Assembly: GCF_900111905.1 (NCBI RefSeq)
Contig: NZ_FOKM01000028.1
Span: forward strand, 1 to 42,104
From: Rhizobium sp. NFR07
Lineage (GTDB): Bacteria > Pseudomonadota > Alphaproteobacteria > Rhizobiales > Rhizobiaceae
Direction: 5' to 3'
DNA: 42,104 bases
Shown here: piece by piece, positions 24,242 through 32,847 of the stretch
How the letters are laid out: each line of letters begins with the position of its first letter
Position numbering within the stretch: position 1 is the stretch's first letter
Made by a program: the position numbers and the translations under genes
Notes under the pieces: model-generated
What the model was told of the DNA's origin: nothing
The model's database searches: none
Seen by the model: the letters and a program-made list of their open reading frames with translations, nothing else

Positions 24242-26124
24242 CCCGGGCCACGCAAAATCGCAGTTTTGACGATAGGTGGCTCGCCGAAATCGTTTCCTGC
24301 CTAGCCAACGGCAAGTCGATCCGACGCGAACTGCCGGGTGGGGGGCGACTGCATATCGATCGGCCGCTGCCATTCCTGTGCGTCCATATTGCGCAGGAGG
24401 GAGCAGAACCGGCCGCGCGCGACATTGCGCAGGCGAACGCGTCCTATCTCATTGCTCCGCACACGGCTGACGCTATCACGGTGATCGAGGCCATAGAGGC
24501 TCCGCTGCGCAGACAGTTCGGTGCATTCATCTTGTTCGATATCGGCGAGTTGAAGGAGGATCGTTTTCTGACCGACGATGCACCTTTTCTGCCGCCATTC
24601 GAGATCGCCATATGGGCAAGCACGGACATGGCGGAGGCGGCGGAAACCTTCTCTGCTGCTATCAGAGACAGCGGGGCGAGGTTCCGCACGCCGCGCGTCG
24701 AGCGTGCCGAAACGCCCCCCGCACGCGAAGATGAGTCGTTGGGGCGCAGCCTCGGCTATTCCACACTGGCCGTCAGGTTTGCCCCGATCTACCGGCAGCC
24801 AGGGGGCGAACAGATCTATCCGGAATTGCATGATCAACTGGTGTCGATGCTGTTCGACGCGGGTCTACAAGCCATCGCGCGATTTGCCAAAGCGGAGAAA
24901 ATACTCCAGCCAAAGACGCATCGGGCACTCGGACGCAGGGCGTTCGTTGATGCGGTCACGCGCGTTGACCGAAGCATCGACGAAGTGGCGTCGACATTCG
25001 ATTTCCTGCTTGCAGTCACGCCCATTAACGCGGAGGCAGCATTCGAGGAATTCAAGGCAGGCAGAAAGCAACCCAACTTTCTGTATCGTCCCCTCGCCCT
25101 GCAGGTCGAGGCGGCAAAAAAGAAGCTCTTTTCCATCTCGTTCGACCACCTTGAAGACCCGATCCTGCATCAGCTTTATCGGGAAAAGCAGCAGGAACTG
25201 GATCTTCAGCTCTCGCTGCTTTCCTCCCGCCATAGACCTCAGTTCGTTGAATTCGGGCGGGCGTTATACGGCCCGGTGGAGCCCGTTCTGCTGCGCGAGG
25301 CCCAAACCATCCTGTCGCAGCTCGAAAATACCGACTCTAGCGGGGATGACGATGCGGGGTCGCAGGATCGGATCGCCGACTGCTTTCAGGTGGAGCGACG
25401 TGCCAGATCGATGATCGCCGCTTATCATCGCCACCTGGGGGATTTCGAAGTTTCCGTTGAACTTCGCGATGACCTGCCGTCGGGTCTGATGGTATCGGGC
25501 CACCGGCTTTTGATCGCCCGCAGCACCGTAATGGACATGGGCCGCGTCGAGCCCTTGCTGTCGCATGAGATCGGCGTTCATCTGCTCACCTATTTCAACG
25601 GATCGGCGCAGGGTTTGCGGCTTTTTCGCTCCGGGCTTGCAGGATATGAAGGCATGCAGGAAGGTCTGGCTGTCTTCGCCGAATACCTGTCCGGTGGCAT
25701 GACGCCGGCACGTTTGAAGCTGATTGCAGGGCGGGTAGTCGGATGTGCCTCCATGCTGAATGGAGCTCCCTTCCATGAAACCTATTCTCTTCTGGCCGAG
25801 CAGCACAATTTCACGTCGCCCGCCGCGTTCAATCTCGTATTGCGGCTTTACCGGGGGGGCGGCCTGGCCAAGGATGCGATCTATCTGCGAGGTCTTCTTG
25901 CCCTGCTCGATCACCTGCGCGCCGGCGGTGCAATGGAGCCTTTCTGGATGGGCAAGATCGCCGCCTCGCATTTCGGGGTGATGCAAGAGCTGGCGGAGCG
26001 TGGTCTGCTGCGCCTGCCGGCGGTTCGCCCCCTCTTTCTCGAGAGCGACGAAGGTCGCACCCGGCTGGCGCGTGCCAGAGACGGGATGCGCCCGCTCGAC
26101 ATGATCCAACAACAGGAGACGTGA
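24238..26124 (+). CDS. DUF1704 / QEGLA-motif putative metallo-carboxypeptidase
   Basis: 628 aa from the ATG at 24238, which shares ATGA with the upstream stop; a longer open frame upstream is a shadow. The C-terminal half has HEIGVH (His443, Glu444, His448), an HExxxH zinc motif, followed by MQEGLAVFAEY (Glu475), which gave the family its older label of flavohemoglobin-expression-modulating QEGLA protein (TIGR02421). Vertebrate MATCAP tyrosine carboxypeptidases share this HExxxH...E zinc core, so C-terminal trimming of a peptide or amide is plausible. The N-terminal ~200 residues look like a second, non-catalytic module. TGATG links it to the ATP-grasp gene. The substrate is unknown. Confidence 0.9.
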   Translation: MTRATQNRSFDDRWLAEIVSCLANGKSIRRELPGGGRLHIDRPLPFLCVHIAQEGAEPAARDIAQANASYLIAPHTADAITVIEAIEAPLRRQFGAFILFDIGELKEDRFLTDDAPFLPPFEIAIWASTDMAEAAETFSAAIRDSGARFRTPRVERAETPPAREDESLGRSLGYSTLAVRFAPIYRQPGGEQIYPELHDQLVSMLFDAGLQAIARFAKAEKILQPKTHRALGRRAFVDAVTRVDRSIDEVASTFDFLLAVTPINAEAAFEEFKAGRKQPNFLYRPLALQVEAAKKKLFSISFDHLEDPILHQLYREKQQELDLQLSLLSSRHRPQFVEFGRALYGPVEPVLLREAQTILSQLENTDSSGDDDAGSQDRIADCFQVERRARSMIAAYHRHLGDFEVSVELRDDLPSGLMVSGHRLLIARSTVMDMGRVEPLLSHEIGVHLLTYFNGSAQGLRLFRSGLAGYEGMQEGLAVFAEYLSGGMTPARLKLIAGRVVGCASMLNGAPFHETYSLLAEQHNFTSPAAFNLVLRLYRGGGLAKDAIYLRGLLALLDHLRAGGAMEPFWMGKIAASHFGVMQELAERGLLRLPAVRPLFLESDEGRTRLARARDGMRPLDMIQQQET

Positions 26125-27170
26125 TGCGGATTGCATTTTTTGTGAACTCTATTGCCAGCGAGGCCTCGTTTTATACGACGACGGCGCTTGCACTTGCGGC
26201 GATCGCGCGCGGCCACGACGTCTGTTACCTGACGCCCGGTGATTTCGTGCTGCGTCCGGACGACAGCCTGATGGTACGTGCGACCACTATCAAGACCGGA
26301 AAAACGAAGAAGTCCGACGCCTTCGTTGCAGCATTGCAGGGCGACCAGGCCGAAATCCAGACGATCCCGATCGAGGACATAGACGTCCTGTTTCTTCGCA
26401 ACGACCCTTCGCAAGATGCCGACGAGCGCCCTTGGGCAGCCCATGCCGGGATCATTTTTGGTCGCCTCGCAGCCGAGCGTGGCGTGCTCACGCTCAATGA
26501 TCCAGAAGGCCTCGCTCGCGCGCAAAACAAGCTCTATTTCCAGGGCTTCCCCGAGTCTGTTCGGCCCACAACCCTCATCTCCAAGAGCATCGAGGAGATC
26601 CGTGCCTTCATTGACGCGCAGAAACAGGGCGTCATCCTCAAGCCTCTCCAGGGCTCCGGGGGCAAAAACGTGTTCAAGATCGCGTCCAGCAAGGAAGCCA
26701 ATCTCAACCAGATCTTCGAGGCCGTCAGCGGCGAAGGTTACCTTATCGCACAGGGCTATCTTCCCGACGCGACGGCGGGCGACATTCGCCTTTTCCTGAT
26801 GAACGGTCGGCCACTGCAGCGGGACGGCGCTTATGCTGCGCTGCGTCGTGTGCCCGCGAAGGGCGAGGTGCGCTCTAATATGCATGCCGCAGGGACAGCC
26901 GCAGCAGCAGAGATCACGCCGGAAATTCTAGCAGTCGCGGAAATGGTGCGCCCGAAACTCCTCAAAGACGGCATGTTTCTCGTGGGTCTCGACATTGTTG
27001 GCGACAAGATCCTTGAAATCAACGTGTTCACACCGGGCGGGTTGCCGGATATCGCCGAACTTCATGGTGTAGATCTTTCCGTAGATGTTATCGTCGCGCT
27101 GGAGCAGAAGGTGGAAATCCGAGAAAATTATGCCGGGCAGATAAGCAACAGTGCTCTTGCAACGCTGTAG
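26124..27170 (+). CDS. Glutathione-synthetase-like ATP-grasp ligase
   Basis: 348 aa from the ATG at 26124 (TGATG with the upstream stop, GGAG just before). The N-terminal Rossmann-like half begins MRIAFFVNSI and contains VLFLRNDPSQD (about 89-99), the counterpart of the GshB pre-ATP segment. The ATP-grasp half has GVILKPLQGSGGKNVFKI (about 168-185) with the P-loop-like glycine run, AGDIRLFLMNG, the small loop and the metal-binding end LEINVFTPGG. It should form a peptide or amide bond using ATP. The fusion-free operon with a hydrolase and a metallopeptidase, and no glutathione gene (gshA) nearby, suggest a product other than glutathione. Confidence 0.9.
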   Translation: MRIAFFVNSIASEASFYTTTALALAAIARGHDVCYLTPGDFVLRPDDSLMVRATTIKTGKTKKSDAFVAALQGDQAEIQTIPIEDIDVLFLRNDPSQDADERPWAAHAGIIFGRLAAERGVLTLNDPEGLARAQNKLYFQGFPESVRPTTLISKSIEEIRAFIDAQKQGVILKPLQGSGGKNVFKIASSKEANLNQIFEAVSGEGYLIAQGYLPDATAGDIRLFLMNGRPLQRDGAYAALRRVPAKGEVRSNMHAAGTAAAAEITPEILAVAEMVRPKLLKDGMFLVGLDIVGDKILEINVFTPGGLPDIAELHGVDLSVDVIVALEQKVEIRENYAGQISNSALATL

Positions 27171-27490
27171 AGGTGCTTGAGGTCGATCATTGCCGCTGGC
27201 TTGTTGAACTTAAAGGAAATGGGATGGGGCGCTCGGCAAAGCCAAGTTGCGGGCGTCCAGAAAGGTCCCAACGAAGGGTCCTCCTCTGAAGCGTGATGCT
27301 GCAAATGACGTGCATTCAATGACTCCGGATTGCGACGACGAGCAAAAAACAGGTCACCGATGCAAGACACGATCTAACTGTTCGGAAACGATCGTTGATC
27401 TTAGCGCACGGCTCACTCGACGCGTCAGTGCGGAGATAAGCGCCTGGTGCAACCCTGGCATTTACATCTTGACCTACTAATGCGCGGAAT
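27171..27490. other. Intergenic stretch, no gene seen
   Basis: 320 bp after the ATP-grasp gene. No clear terminator hairpin with a T-run; open frames are short and without starts. Confidence 0.4.
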
Positions 27491-27823
27491 ATGATCCTAT
27501 TTAAGGATTATCTTCCGCACTGTGTGTCTGCGGAGCCCCGCCCTCAAAATCGGAAAACTGCTTTGCTGCCAGGAATGACTGAAGAAGAAGGTTTGCGCTT
27601 GTTTGAACGCATTGGCGCAACTGCCATAGCCAATCAGGCTATTCTCAAGTGTACCATTGCCGGCTTCCCCTTGACGGTGGAAAACGTGATCCTGTTCGTC
27701 GGTGACTTCGTCGATCCCACAATAGGCGCTTGCGCAAACATCGTTGAAATGATCGGCATGGCGATTGAAGAAGTTATCGATTGTCGTGATGTCATCGGCC
27801 GAACGGCCGAAACTGAGACATAA
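27491..27823 (+). CDS. Hypothetical protein, unrecognised
   Basis: 110 aa. The C-terminal two thirds read as a real folded protein (MTEEEGLRLFERIGATAIANQ..LTVENVILFVGDFVDPTIG). The in-frame ATG at 27575 would give 82 aa and is close to AGGA, while 27491 has no good ribosome-binding site. No family recognised, no membrane segment. It stands alone between two gene-free stretches. Confidence 0.45.
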   Translation: MILFKDYLPHCVSAEPRPQNRKTALLPGMTEEEGLRLFERIGATAIANQAILKCTIAGFPLTVENVILFVGDFVDPTIGACANIVEMIGMAIEEVIDCRDVIGRTAETET

Positions 27824-28292
27824 TTATCGTGGATCAAATAGAGCTCGCACGCACTGCCGTGGTGGCTCGTGTCGTGTGTAGTGTTTAAAGCTGTTTAACC
27901 GGTTCAGGGGCCGGATCATCTGATCTCGCCCTTATCTGAAACGCGACAGGTCCGGTTTAGCTCTTCAAAAGAAGCGAACCTAGATCTGTTTGAATGATCT
28001 AAGGGCATCCAAGCTAGCGACCCGCAGTCGGAATATTTCCGACTTGGGTTCCTCTCTAGCGGCGTAACCTGCGCGGCAGGATGGAAAAGCACGGGAGGGG
28101 AGATCGGGCTTACCCATTTCATCGGGAAATGATCCGTTGCATCGGCGATGGAGACTTGCTCGGTCTGATCGAATTCTCACCGCCACGCCATCAACAGTAG
28201 GCAACACGCAGTTTGAGTGCAGTTGGTCGTTCGATTGGCTGCATTCGGCAAACCGTCGACGACAATCTCGTTGGCCGCAGCTCGCGGAAACC
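27824..28292. other. Intergenic stretch with one perfect dyad
   Basis: 469 bp between the hypothetical gene and the end of the ABC importer operon. No gene. The one notable element is the palindrome at 28026-28044, annotated separately. Confidence 0.5.
28026..28044. repeat. Perfect 19-bp dyad
   Basis: AGTCGGAA, 3-base centre TAT, TTCCGACT. Perfect arms with an odd-length centre fit a dimeric regulator site or a short hairpin. No T-run follows on either strand, so it is not a standard terminator, and no gene starts close by. Confidence 0.5.
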
Positions 28293-29363
28293 CTACAATG
28301 CAACGCCGGTGTCGCGGTCGAAAACATGTACCTGTTCCGCAGCGATGTTTGCCTGGAAAAGTGCGTCGTGACGCAGCGGATATTCGCCATCGACGATCGC
28401 GGTCACCGGCTGTCCTGCAAGATCAAAGATAACATGAGTCTGCGCACCTGTCGGTTCGACGAGAAGGGTCTGACCAGCGAGCGCCGTGCCACCCTTGCCG
28501 CTTCCAAGATGTTCGGGACGCAGGCCGATCTTGATCGACTGACCGCGTTTCACCTTCCGGTCCTGAGCAATGCGGATCGCCGTGCCATCCGTCAGGCGCG
28601 CCGCCGCCTCGCCGCCTTCGGCATCGATCGTGCCATCCAACAGGTTCATGGCCGGCGAGCCGATAAAGGCTGCCACGAAAAGATTGGCCGGATTTTTATA
28701 AAGCTCCATCGGCGTCCCCTGCTGCTCCACCCTGCCCTGGTTGAGCACGACGATACGGTCAGCCAGCGTCATCGCCTCGATCTGGTCATGGGTGACATAG
28801 ATGGAGGTTGTCTTGACCTTCTGGTGTAAGGTCTTGATTTCGGAGCGCATCTGCACGCGCAGCTTGGCATCGAGGTTGGAGAGCGGTTCGTCGAACAGGA
28901 AGACCGCTGGGTTGCGGACGATCGCCCGTCCCATCGCCACACGCTGACGCTGGCCGCCGGAAAGCTGGGCGGGCTTGCGCTCCATCAGGGGTAAGAGATC
29001 GAGCATCCGCGCGGCTTCATTGACCCGCTCGGCGATTTCAGCTTTCGACGCGCCGGAAAGCCGAAGATTGAAGCCCATGTTTTCCGCGACCGTCATGTGC
29101 GGATAAAGCGCATAGGACTGGAAAACCATCGCAATGTTGCGTTCGCGCGGCGTCAGATCGTTGACCACGGCGTTGTCGATGATCACGTCGCCGCCGGAAA
29201 TATCCTCCAGCCCGGCGATCATGCGCAACAGGGTGGATTTGCCGCAACCGGAAGGGCCGACCAGCGCCACGAACTCGCCATCCTCGATGGACAACGAAAC
29301 GCCATGAATGACGTCGAGTGCGCCAAAAGCCTTGCGGACTTCGTGAAGTTCTACGGATGCCAT
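28293..29363 (-). CDS. Sugar ABC importer ATP-binding protein (UgpC/MsmK type)
   Basis: 356 aa with GGAGG before the ATG. Walker A GPSGCGKST (about 37-45), Q-loop in FQSYALYPHM, signature LSGGQRQR, Walker B FLFDEPLSNLD, and the switch His in YVTHDQIEA. The C-terminal ~120 residues form the regulatory OB-like domain of carbohydrate importers (IGLRPEHL...). It energises uptake through the two permeases encoded just upstream in the operon, with the binding protein delivering the sugar. The gene order binding protein, permease, permease, ATPase is standard for CUT1 importers. Confidence 0.96.
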   Translation of the reverse strand: MASVELHEVRKAFGALDVIHGVSLSIEDGEFVALVGPSGCGKSTLLRMIAGLEDISGGDVIIDNAVVNDLTPRERNIAMVFQSYALYPHMTVAENMGFNLRLSGASKAEIAERVNEAARMLDLLPLMERKPAQLSGGQRQRVAMGRAIVRNPAVFLFDEPLSNLDAKLRVQMRSEIKTLHQKVKTTSIYVTHDQIEAMTLADRIVVLNQGRVEQQGTPMELYKNPANLFVAAFIGSPAMNLLDGTIDAEGGEAAARLTDGTAIRIAQDRKVKRGQSIKIGLRPEHLGSGKGGTALAGQTLLVEPTGAQTHVIFDLAGQPVTAIVDGEYPLRHDALFQANIAAEQVHVFDRDTGVAL

Positions 29364-29385
29364 GTGTGATCCTCCGGTCCGGCTG

Positions 29386-30270
29386 TCAGGATTTCACCGC
29401 ACCGGCCGTGAGGCCGGCGATGATGTGTTTCTGGGCGAGGAAAAAGACGATGATGGTGGGCAGGATGGTGAGCGTGATGAAGGCCAGAACCAGCTGCCAT
29501 TCGGTATTGAACTCACCACGATAGATCATGATGCCGAGCGGCCAGGGGTAACGGCTTTCCGAATTCAACATGATCAGCGGCAGGATGTAGCCGTTCCAAC
29601 TGCCGACGAAGGAAATGATACCGACGGTGGCGATGATCGGCCGCGACAGCGGCAGGGTGACATGCCAGAAGAAGCGCATGTAACCGCAGCCATCGACAAA
29701 AGCCGCATCGAACAGTTCCGAAGGCAGATTGCGAAAATAGTTACGGAACAGCATGATGCTCATGCCGGTGCCAAAGGCGACCTGTGGCAGGACCACGCCC
29801 CAATAGGTATCGACAAGGCCGAGATCGCGGATGCGGATGTAAAGCGGCAGGATGGCGGTTGCGGCCGGGAACATAAGCCCGATCAGAAAATAGTTGAGCA
29901 GATAATCCGAGCCAAAAAAGCGGATATGCGCGAAGCAGAAGGCGGCCATGGCGCCAAACGCCAGCGTCAGGAACACGGTCAGCACTGCGATCACCAGAGA
30001 ATTGCCCATCTGCAGCCAATAACGCTGGCTAACGATGATGTCGCCATAGTTGGACCACTGCCATTCCGTCGGCATTCCGAACGGATTGCCGCGCAGGTCA
30101 CTCAGCGTCTTGAAGCCGCCGAGTGCTGTGCTGATCAGCGGCACCACGACGATGACCGCCACAAGGATAAGCGCCACATACATGTAGATCTGCGTGGCGG
30201 TGCGCAGCCGACGACCGGAACCGGGCGCCGTTGCTGCATCGATGGGCTGGGATGTGGCGATATCAGTCAT
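29386..30270 (-). CDS. CUT1 sugar ABC importer permease (MalG type)
   Basis: 294 aa with six predicted membrane helices, starting at about 30. The EAA loop reads ELFDAAFVDGCGYMRFFWHVTLPLSRP (about 182-208), with the G and P that contact the ATPase. The N-terminus overlaps the end of the preceding permease by 8 bp (ATGACTGA), so translation is coupled. It pairs with the MalF-like permease to form the channel in the inner membrane. Confidence 0.95.
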   Translation of the reverse strand: MTDIATSQPIDAATAPGSGRRLRTATQIYMYVALILVAVIVVVPLISTALGGFKTLSDLRGNPFGMPTEWQWSNYGDIIVSQRYWLQMGNSLVIAVLTVFLTLAFGAMAAFCFAHIRFFGSDYLLNYFLIGLMFPAATAILPLYIRIRDLGLVDTYWGVVLPQVAFGTGMSIMLFRNYFRNLPSELFDAAFVDGCGYMRFFWHVTLPLSRPIIATVGIISFVGSWNGYILPLIMLNSESRYPWPLGIMIYRGEFNTEWQLVLAFITLTILPTIIVFFLAQKHIIAGLTAGAVKS

Positions 30271-31222
30271 GGCGCATAAAAATCCGCTTGTAGCTGAAAG
30301 CGAGCGTGACGCAGATGACGAACAGTACGACGCCGACGGCGCTACCGAAACCGACCTGCATGCGGGTCACCCCGAAATTGTAAAGGAAGGTCACCATCGT
30401 CTGCGTGGAGTTGGACGGGCCACCGCCGGTCAGCGGCATGATCATGTCGAACAGCTGCAGCGAACCGACCACCGCGAAGAAGATGGACAGGCGCACAGTG
30501 GAACCGAGCAGAGGCAGCGTGACCAGACGAAACTTCTGGAAACCCGTGGCGCCGTCGATATCGGCCGCTTCAAGCACGCTCTTGTCAATCGCCTGCAGAC
30601 CGGCGATGAACAGCATCATGTGAAAGCCAAAATATTTCCAGATGACGACGCCGAGGATGGCGTACATGGCGGTATCGCGATCGGCCAGCCAATAGGGCGG
30701 CTCTGCACCGAACAGATGGGCGATGCCGCCGACCAGACCGAAATCGCCATCATAGACGAAACGCCAGATCATGCCGGCAGCGACATCGGCAAGAACATAA
30801 GGCAGGAAGAAGATAAGACGGAAAAACAGCGCGCCATGGATGCGGCTTGAAATCATCGTCGCCAGCCAGAGTGCCAGCGGGATCTGCAGCAGGATGGATG
30901 CCGCAACGATCAGACCATTGTTGATCAGTGCCTGGCTGAAGGCGCCGTTGCGGAAGATGAGCTGATAGTTGCGCCAACCGACCCATTGCTGCGGCAGGCC
31001 ATAAGCGTTCCAGTTATAAAAGGAGTACCAGGCAGCCTCGCCCATCGGCAGGATGACGAGGACGGTGAACAACAGAAGCGCCGGCGGCAGGAACAGGAGC
31101 AGCACCGGCCACTTGCTGTGCTTGAGCGAACGCTTTCGCCGTTGCGGTGTCGCACGGGGCCTCGTCTGCCCATTCGCCGGGGCATAGGTCCTGCCTGGCA
31201 TGGTAGTATCGCTCATGCTCAT
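30263..31222 (-). CDS. CUT1 sugar ABC importer permease (MalF type)
   Basis: 319 aa from the ATG at 31222, with GAGGAG five bases upstream; a GTG two codons earlier is possible. A basic, disordered N-terminal ~35 residues precede six membrane helices. The EAA loop is EAADIDGATGFQKFRLVTLPLLGS. It overlaps the next permease by 8 bp. A strong inverted repeat separates it from the binding-protein gene upstream, which typically lowers permease expression relative to the binding protein. Confidence 0.94.
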   Translation of the reverse strand: MSMSDTTMPGRTYAPANGQTRPRATPQRRKRSLKHSKWPVLLLFLPPALLLFTVLVILPMGEAAWYSFYNWNAYGLPQQWVGWRNYQLIFRNGAFSQALINNGLIVAASILLQIPLALWLATMISSRIHGALFFRLIFFLPYVLADVAAGMIWRFVYDGDFGLVGGIAHLFGAEPPYWLADRDTAMYAILGVVIWKYFGFHMMLFIAGLQAIDKSVLEAADIDGATGFQKFRLVTLPLLGSTVRLSIFFAVVGSLQLFDMIMPLTGGGPSNSTQTMVTFLYNFGVTRMQVGFGSAVGVVLFVICVTLAFSYKRIFMRHD

Positions 31223-31270
31223 TCGCACTCCTCATCTCGCACGGACGGGGCGGTATGGTCTCGGAAAGGT

Positions 31271-31318
31271 CACCTGCGCTCAGGAGGCTTTTGACCTCAT
31301 GGAGCGGGAGCGCAGGTG
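31271..31318 (-). promoter_or_regulatory. Stem-loop between binding-protein and permease genes
   Basis: Perfect 11-bp arms CACCTGCGCTC (31271-31281) and GAGCGCAGGTG (31308-31318) with a 26-base loop. It lies right after the binding-protein stop, ahead of the permease. Such hairpins often stabilise the upstream message or partly attenuate the operon; no T-run follows. Confidence 0.6.
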
Positions 31319-31324
31319 CAGGGC

Positions 31325-32620
31325 CTACTGGCGCTCTAGGGAAAAGGCATCCTCGATCTGCTGGGCGGCATCGGCCGGTTCCAGCCCACCCGAGACGATC
31401 TCGACGCTGACATCGTTCACGACCGCGCCGACGTTGGGCCCGAGGTCCTGATCGAGGAAATTCTGATGCCAGGTTTCTTTGGCAAGCGTCTCGGCGACGT
31501 CCTTCAGGAGCGGTTTGTCGATCGCGTCGCTGGCGCCTTTGGCGATCGGCATGATCTGCGTGTCCTTGGCCAAACGTTTCTGGACATCGATACCTGCCAT
31601 GTAGCGCAGAAATTCCTCGGTTTCCGGTGGCGCGTCTTTCGTTACCGCCCAGCCGTTCAGGCCACCGAAACTGTCGGTGATCAAGCCGGGGGCACCCTCG
31701 ATGGTTGGGAACTGGAAGCGGCCGATATTGTCCTCCGACAGCCCCTTGCGGCTGGTCGAATTCGACGCCTGCGTACCCGGCGTACTTTCAAAGCCGAGGA
31801 GAATGGCTGCACGGCCATCGCCGAAAGTGGCCAGCGCGTCGTTCCAGGTGGCGCCAAGATAACCGTTCTGGAAAGGCTCGAGCTTGCCGAGTTCGGCCAG
31901 ATGCTGGCCCGCCTTGACGAAGGGCTCGGCCATGAAGCCGTCGTTTTCGCCGGCCTTGGCATCGGCAAAGCCTTTCTGGCCGGCCTCGCGCATGGCGAGA
32001 TAACTCCAGTAGAAATGCAGTGGCCACTTATCGAGACCGCCGCCGGCTATCGGCGTGATACCGGCACCCTTCAGGGTTTTCACCGCACCCAGAAAATCAT
32101 CCCAGGTGACAATCTTCGCGGCATCAACGCCCGCCTTTTGAAACATTTCCCTGTTGTAATAGAACGAGACAAGCCCGCTTTTGGCAGGCGACGCCCAGAC
32201 TTTTCCGTCGAAGGTCAAACCTTCGATCGCATTCGGATTGATGGAATTACGCCATTCGCCACCATTTGTATCGAGCGCCGTATCGATCGCCCGCAAAGCG
32301 CCTGTTTCGGCCTGCGCCTTCAAAACGCCACCACCCCATGTGTAAAACATGCTCGGTGCATCCTTGGACTGGAGCAGGGTCGGCATCTTCGCCTTGAAAG
32401 CCTGATTTTCCAGGAATTGCATCTCGATCTTGACGCCGGGATGTTTCGCTTCAAACTCCTTGGCGATCTCGGTCCAAAGACTGACCGCCGCGGGCAATTG
32501 CTCGACATGCATCCAGCGGATGACACTCTCGGCACTGGCGGAACCGGAACCGCCAAGCGTGAATACGGCCAAGGCGGCCGCGGTCGAAAACATGCGGAAA
32601 TGGAAAACCCTGTTCGACAT
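31325..32620 (-). CDS. Sugar ABC importer periplasmic binding protein
   Basis: 431 aa from the ATG at 32620, preceded by GGGAGGAG. An N-terminal signal peptide (HFRMFSTAAALAVFTLGGSGSASAES, cleavage near AsnAla-type ASAES) leads to a family-1 solute-binding protein: WTEIAKEFEAKHPGVKIEMQFLE, then WASPAKSGLVSFYYNREMFQKAGV, typical of CUT1 oligosaccharide or disaccharide carriers. It captures the sugar and docks on the two permeases. The promoter region upstream contains an operator-like site at 32645-32667, suggesting control by the divergent ROK regulator. Confidence 0.94.
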   Translation of the reverse strand: MSNRVFHFRMFSTAAALAVFTLGGSGSASAESVIRWMHVEQLPAAVSLWTEIAKEFEAKHPGVKIEMQFLENQAFKAKMPTLLQSKDAPSMFYTWGGGVLKAQAETGALRAIDTALDTNGGEWRNSINPNAIEGLTFDGKVWASPAKSGLVSFYYNREMFQKAGVDAAKIVTWDDFLGAVKTLKGAGITPIAGGGLDKWPLHFYWSYLAMREAGQKGFADAKAGENDGFMAEPFVKAGQHLAELGKLEPFQNGYLGATWNDALATFGDGRAAILLGFESTPGTQASNSTSRKGLSEDNIGRFQFPTIEGAPGLITDSFGGLNGWAVTKDAPPETEEFLRYMAGIDVQKRLAKDTQIMPIAKGASDAIDKPLLKDVAETLAKETWHQNFLDQDLGPNVGAVVNDVSVEIVSGGLEPADAAQQIEDAFSLERQ

Positions 32621-32644
32621 AAAAGGCGCTCCTCCCAAAGCTCT

Positions 32645-32667
32645 TTTAATCCCGTATCCGAATTAAA
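32645..32667. promoter_or_regulatory. Putative ROK operator, importer side
   Basis: TTTAAT, 11-base centre, ATTAAA. The reverse complement matches the site at 32793-32815 at 17 of 23 positions. It lies about 25 bp upstream of the binding-protein start codon, where it would block transcription or initiation. Confidence 0.68.
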
Positions 32668-32792
32668 TAATTGAGGACCTCATCCGGCCTGTCAATAGTC
32701 AGTTTGAAAATCCGGCGATTTTGCACGATTGACGCCTTATTTTTCGAAAACTCTCTTGCGCAACGGCCAAAACTAACCCTACAAACAGCAAT

Positions 32793-32815
32793 ATTAATTT
32801 GGATTGCGTATTAAA
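32793..32815. promoter_or_regulatory. Putative ROK operator, regulator side
   Basis: ATTAAT, 11-base centre beginning TTGGAT, ATTAAA. It is the partner of 32645-32667, in opposite orientation, some 32 bp before the ROK gene start. The 125-bp spacing between the two sites would allow a loop. Confidence 0.68.
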
Positions 32816-32847
32816 TCGCGTTCGACGCAGAGGCTTGCGCACACGAC

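Noticed and set aside
25264..26885. Long minus-strand ORFs (290 and 324 aa)
   Set aside because: They are shadows of the DUF1704 and ATP-grasp genes, whose starts, stops and motifs are consistent on the plus strand.
31466..32674. 402-aa plus-strand ORF
   Set aside because: It is the complement of the sugar-binding-protein gene, which has a signal peptide, family motifs and a strong ribosome-binding site.
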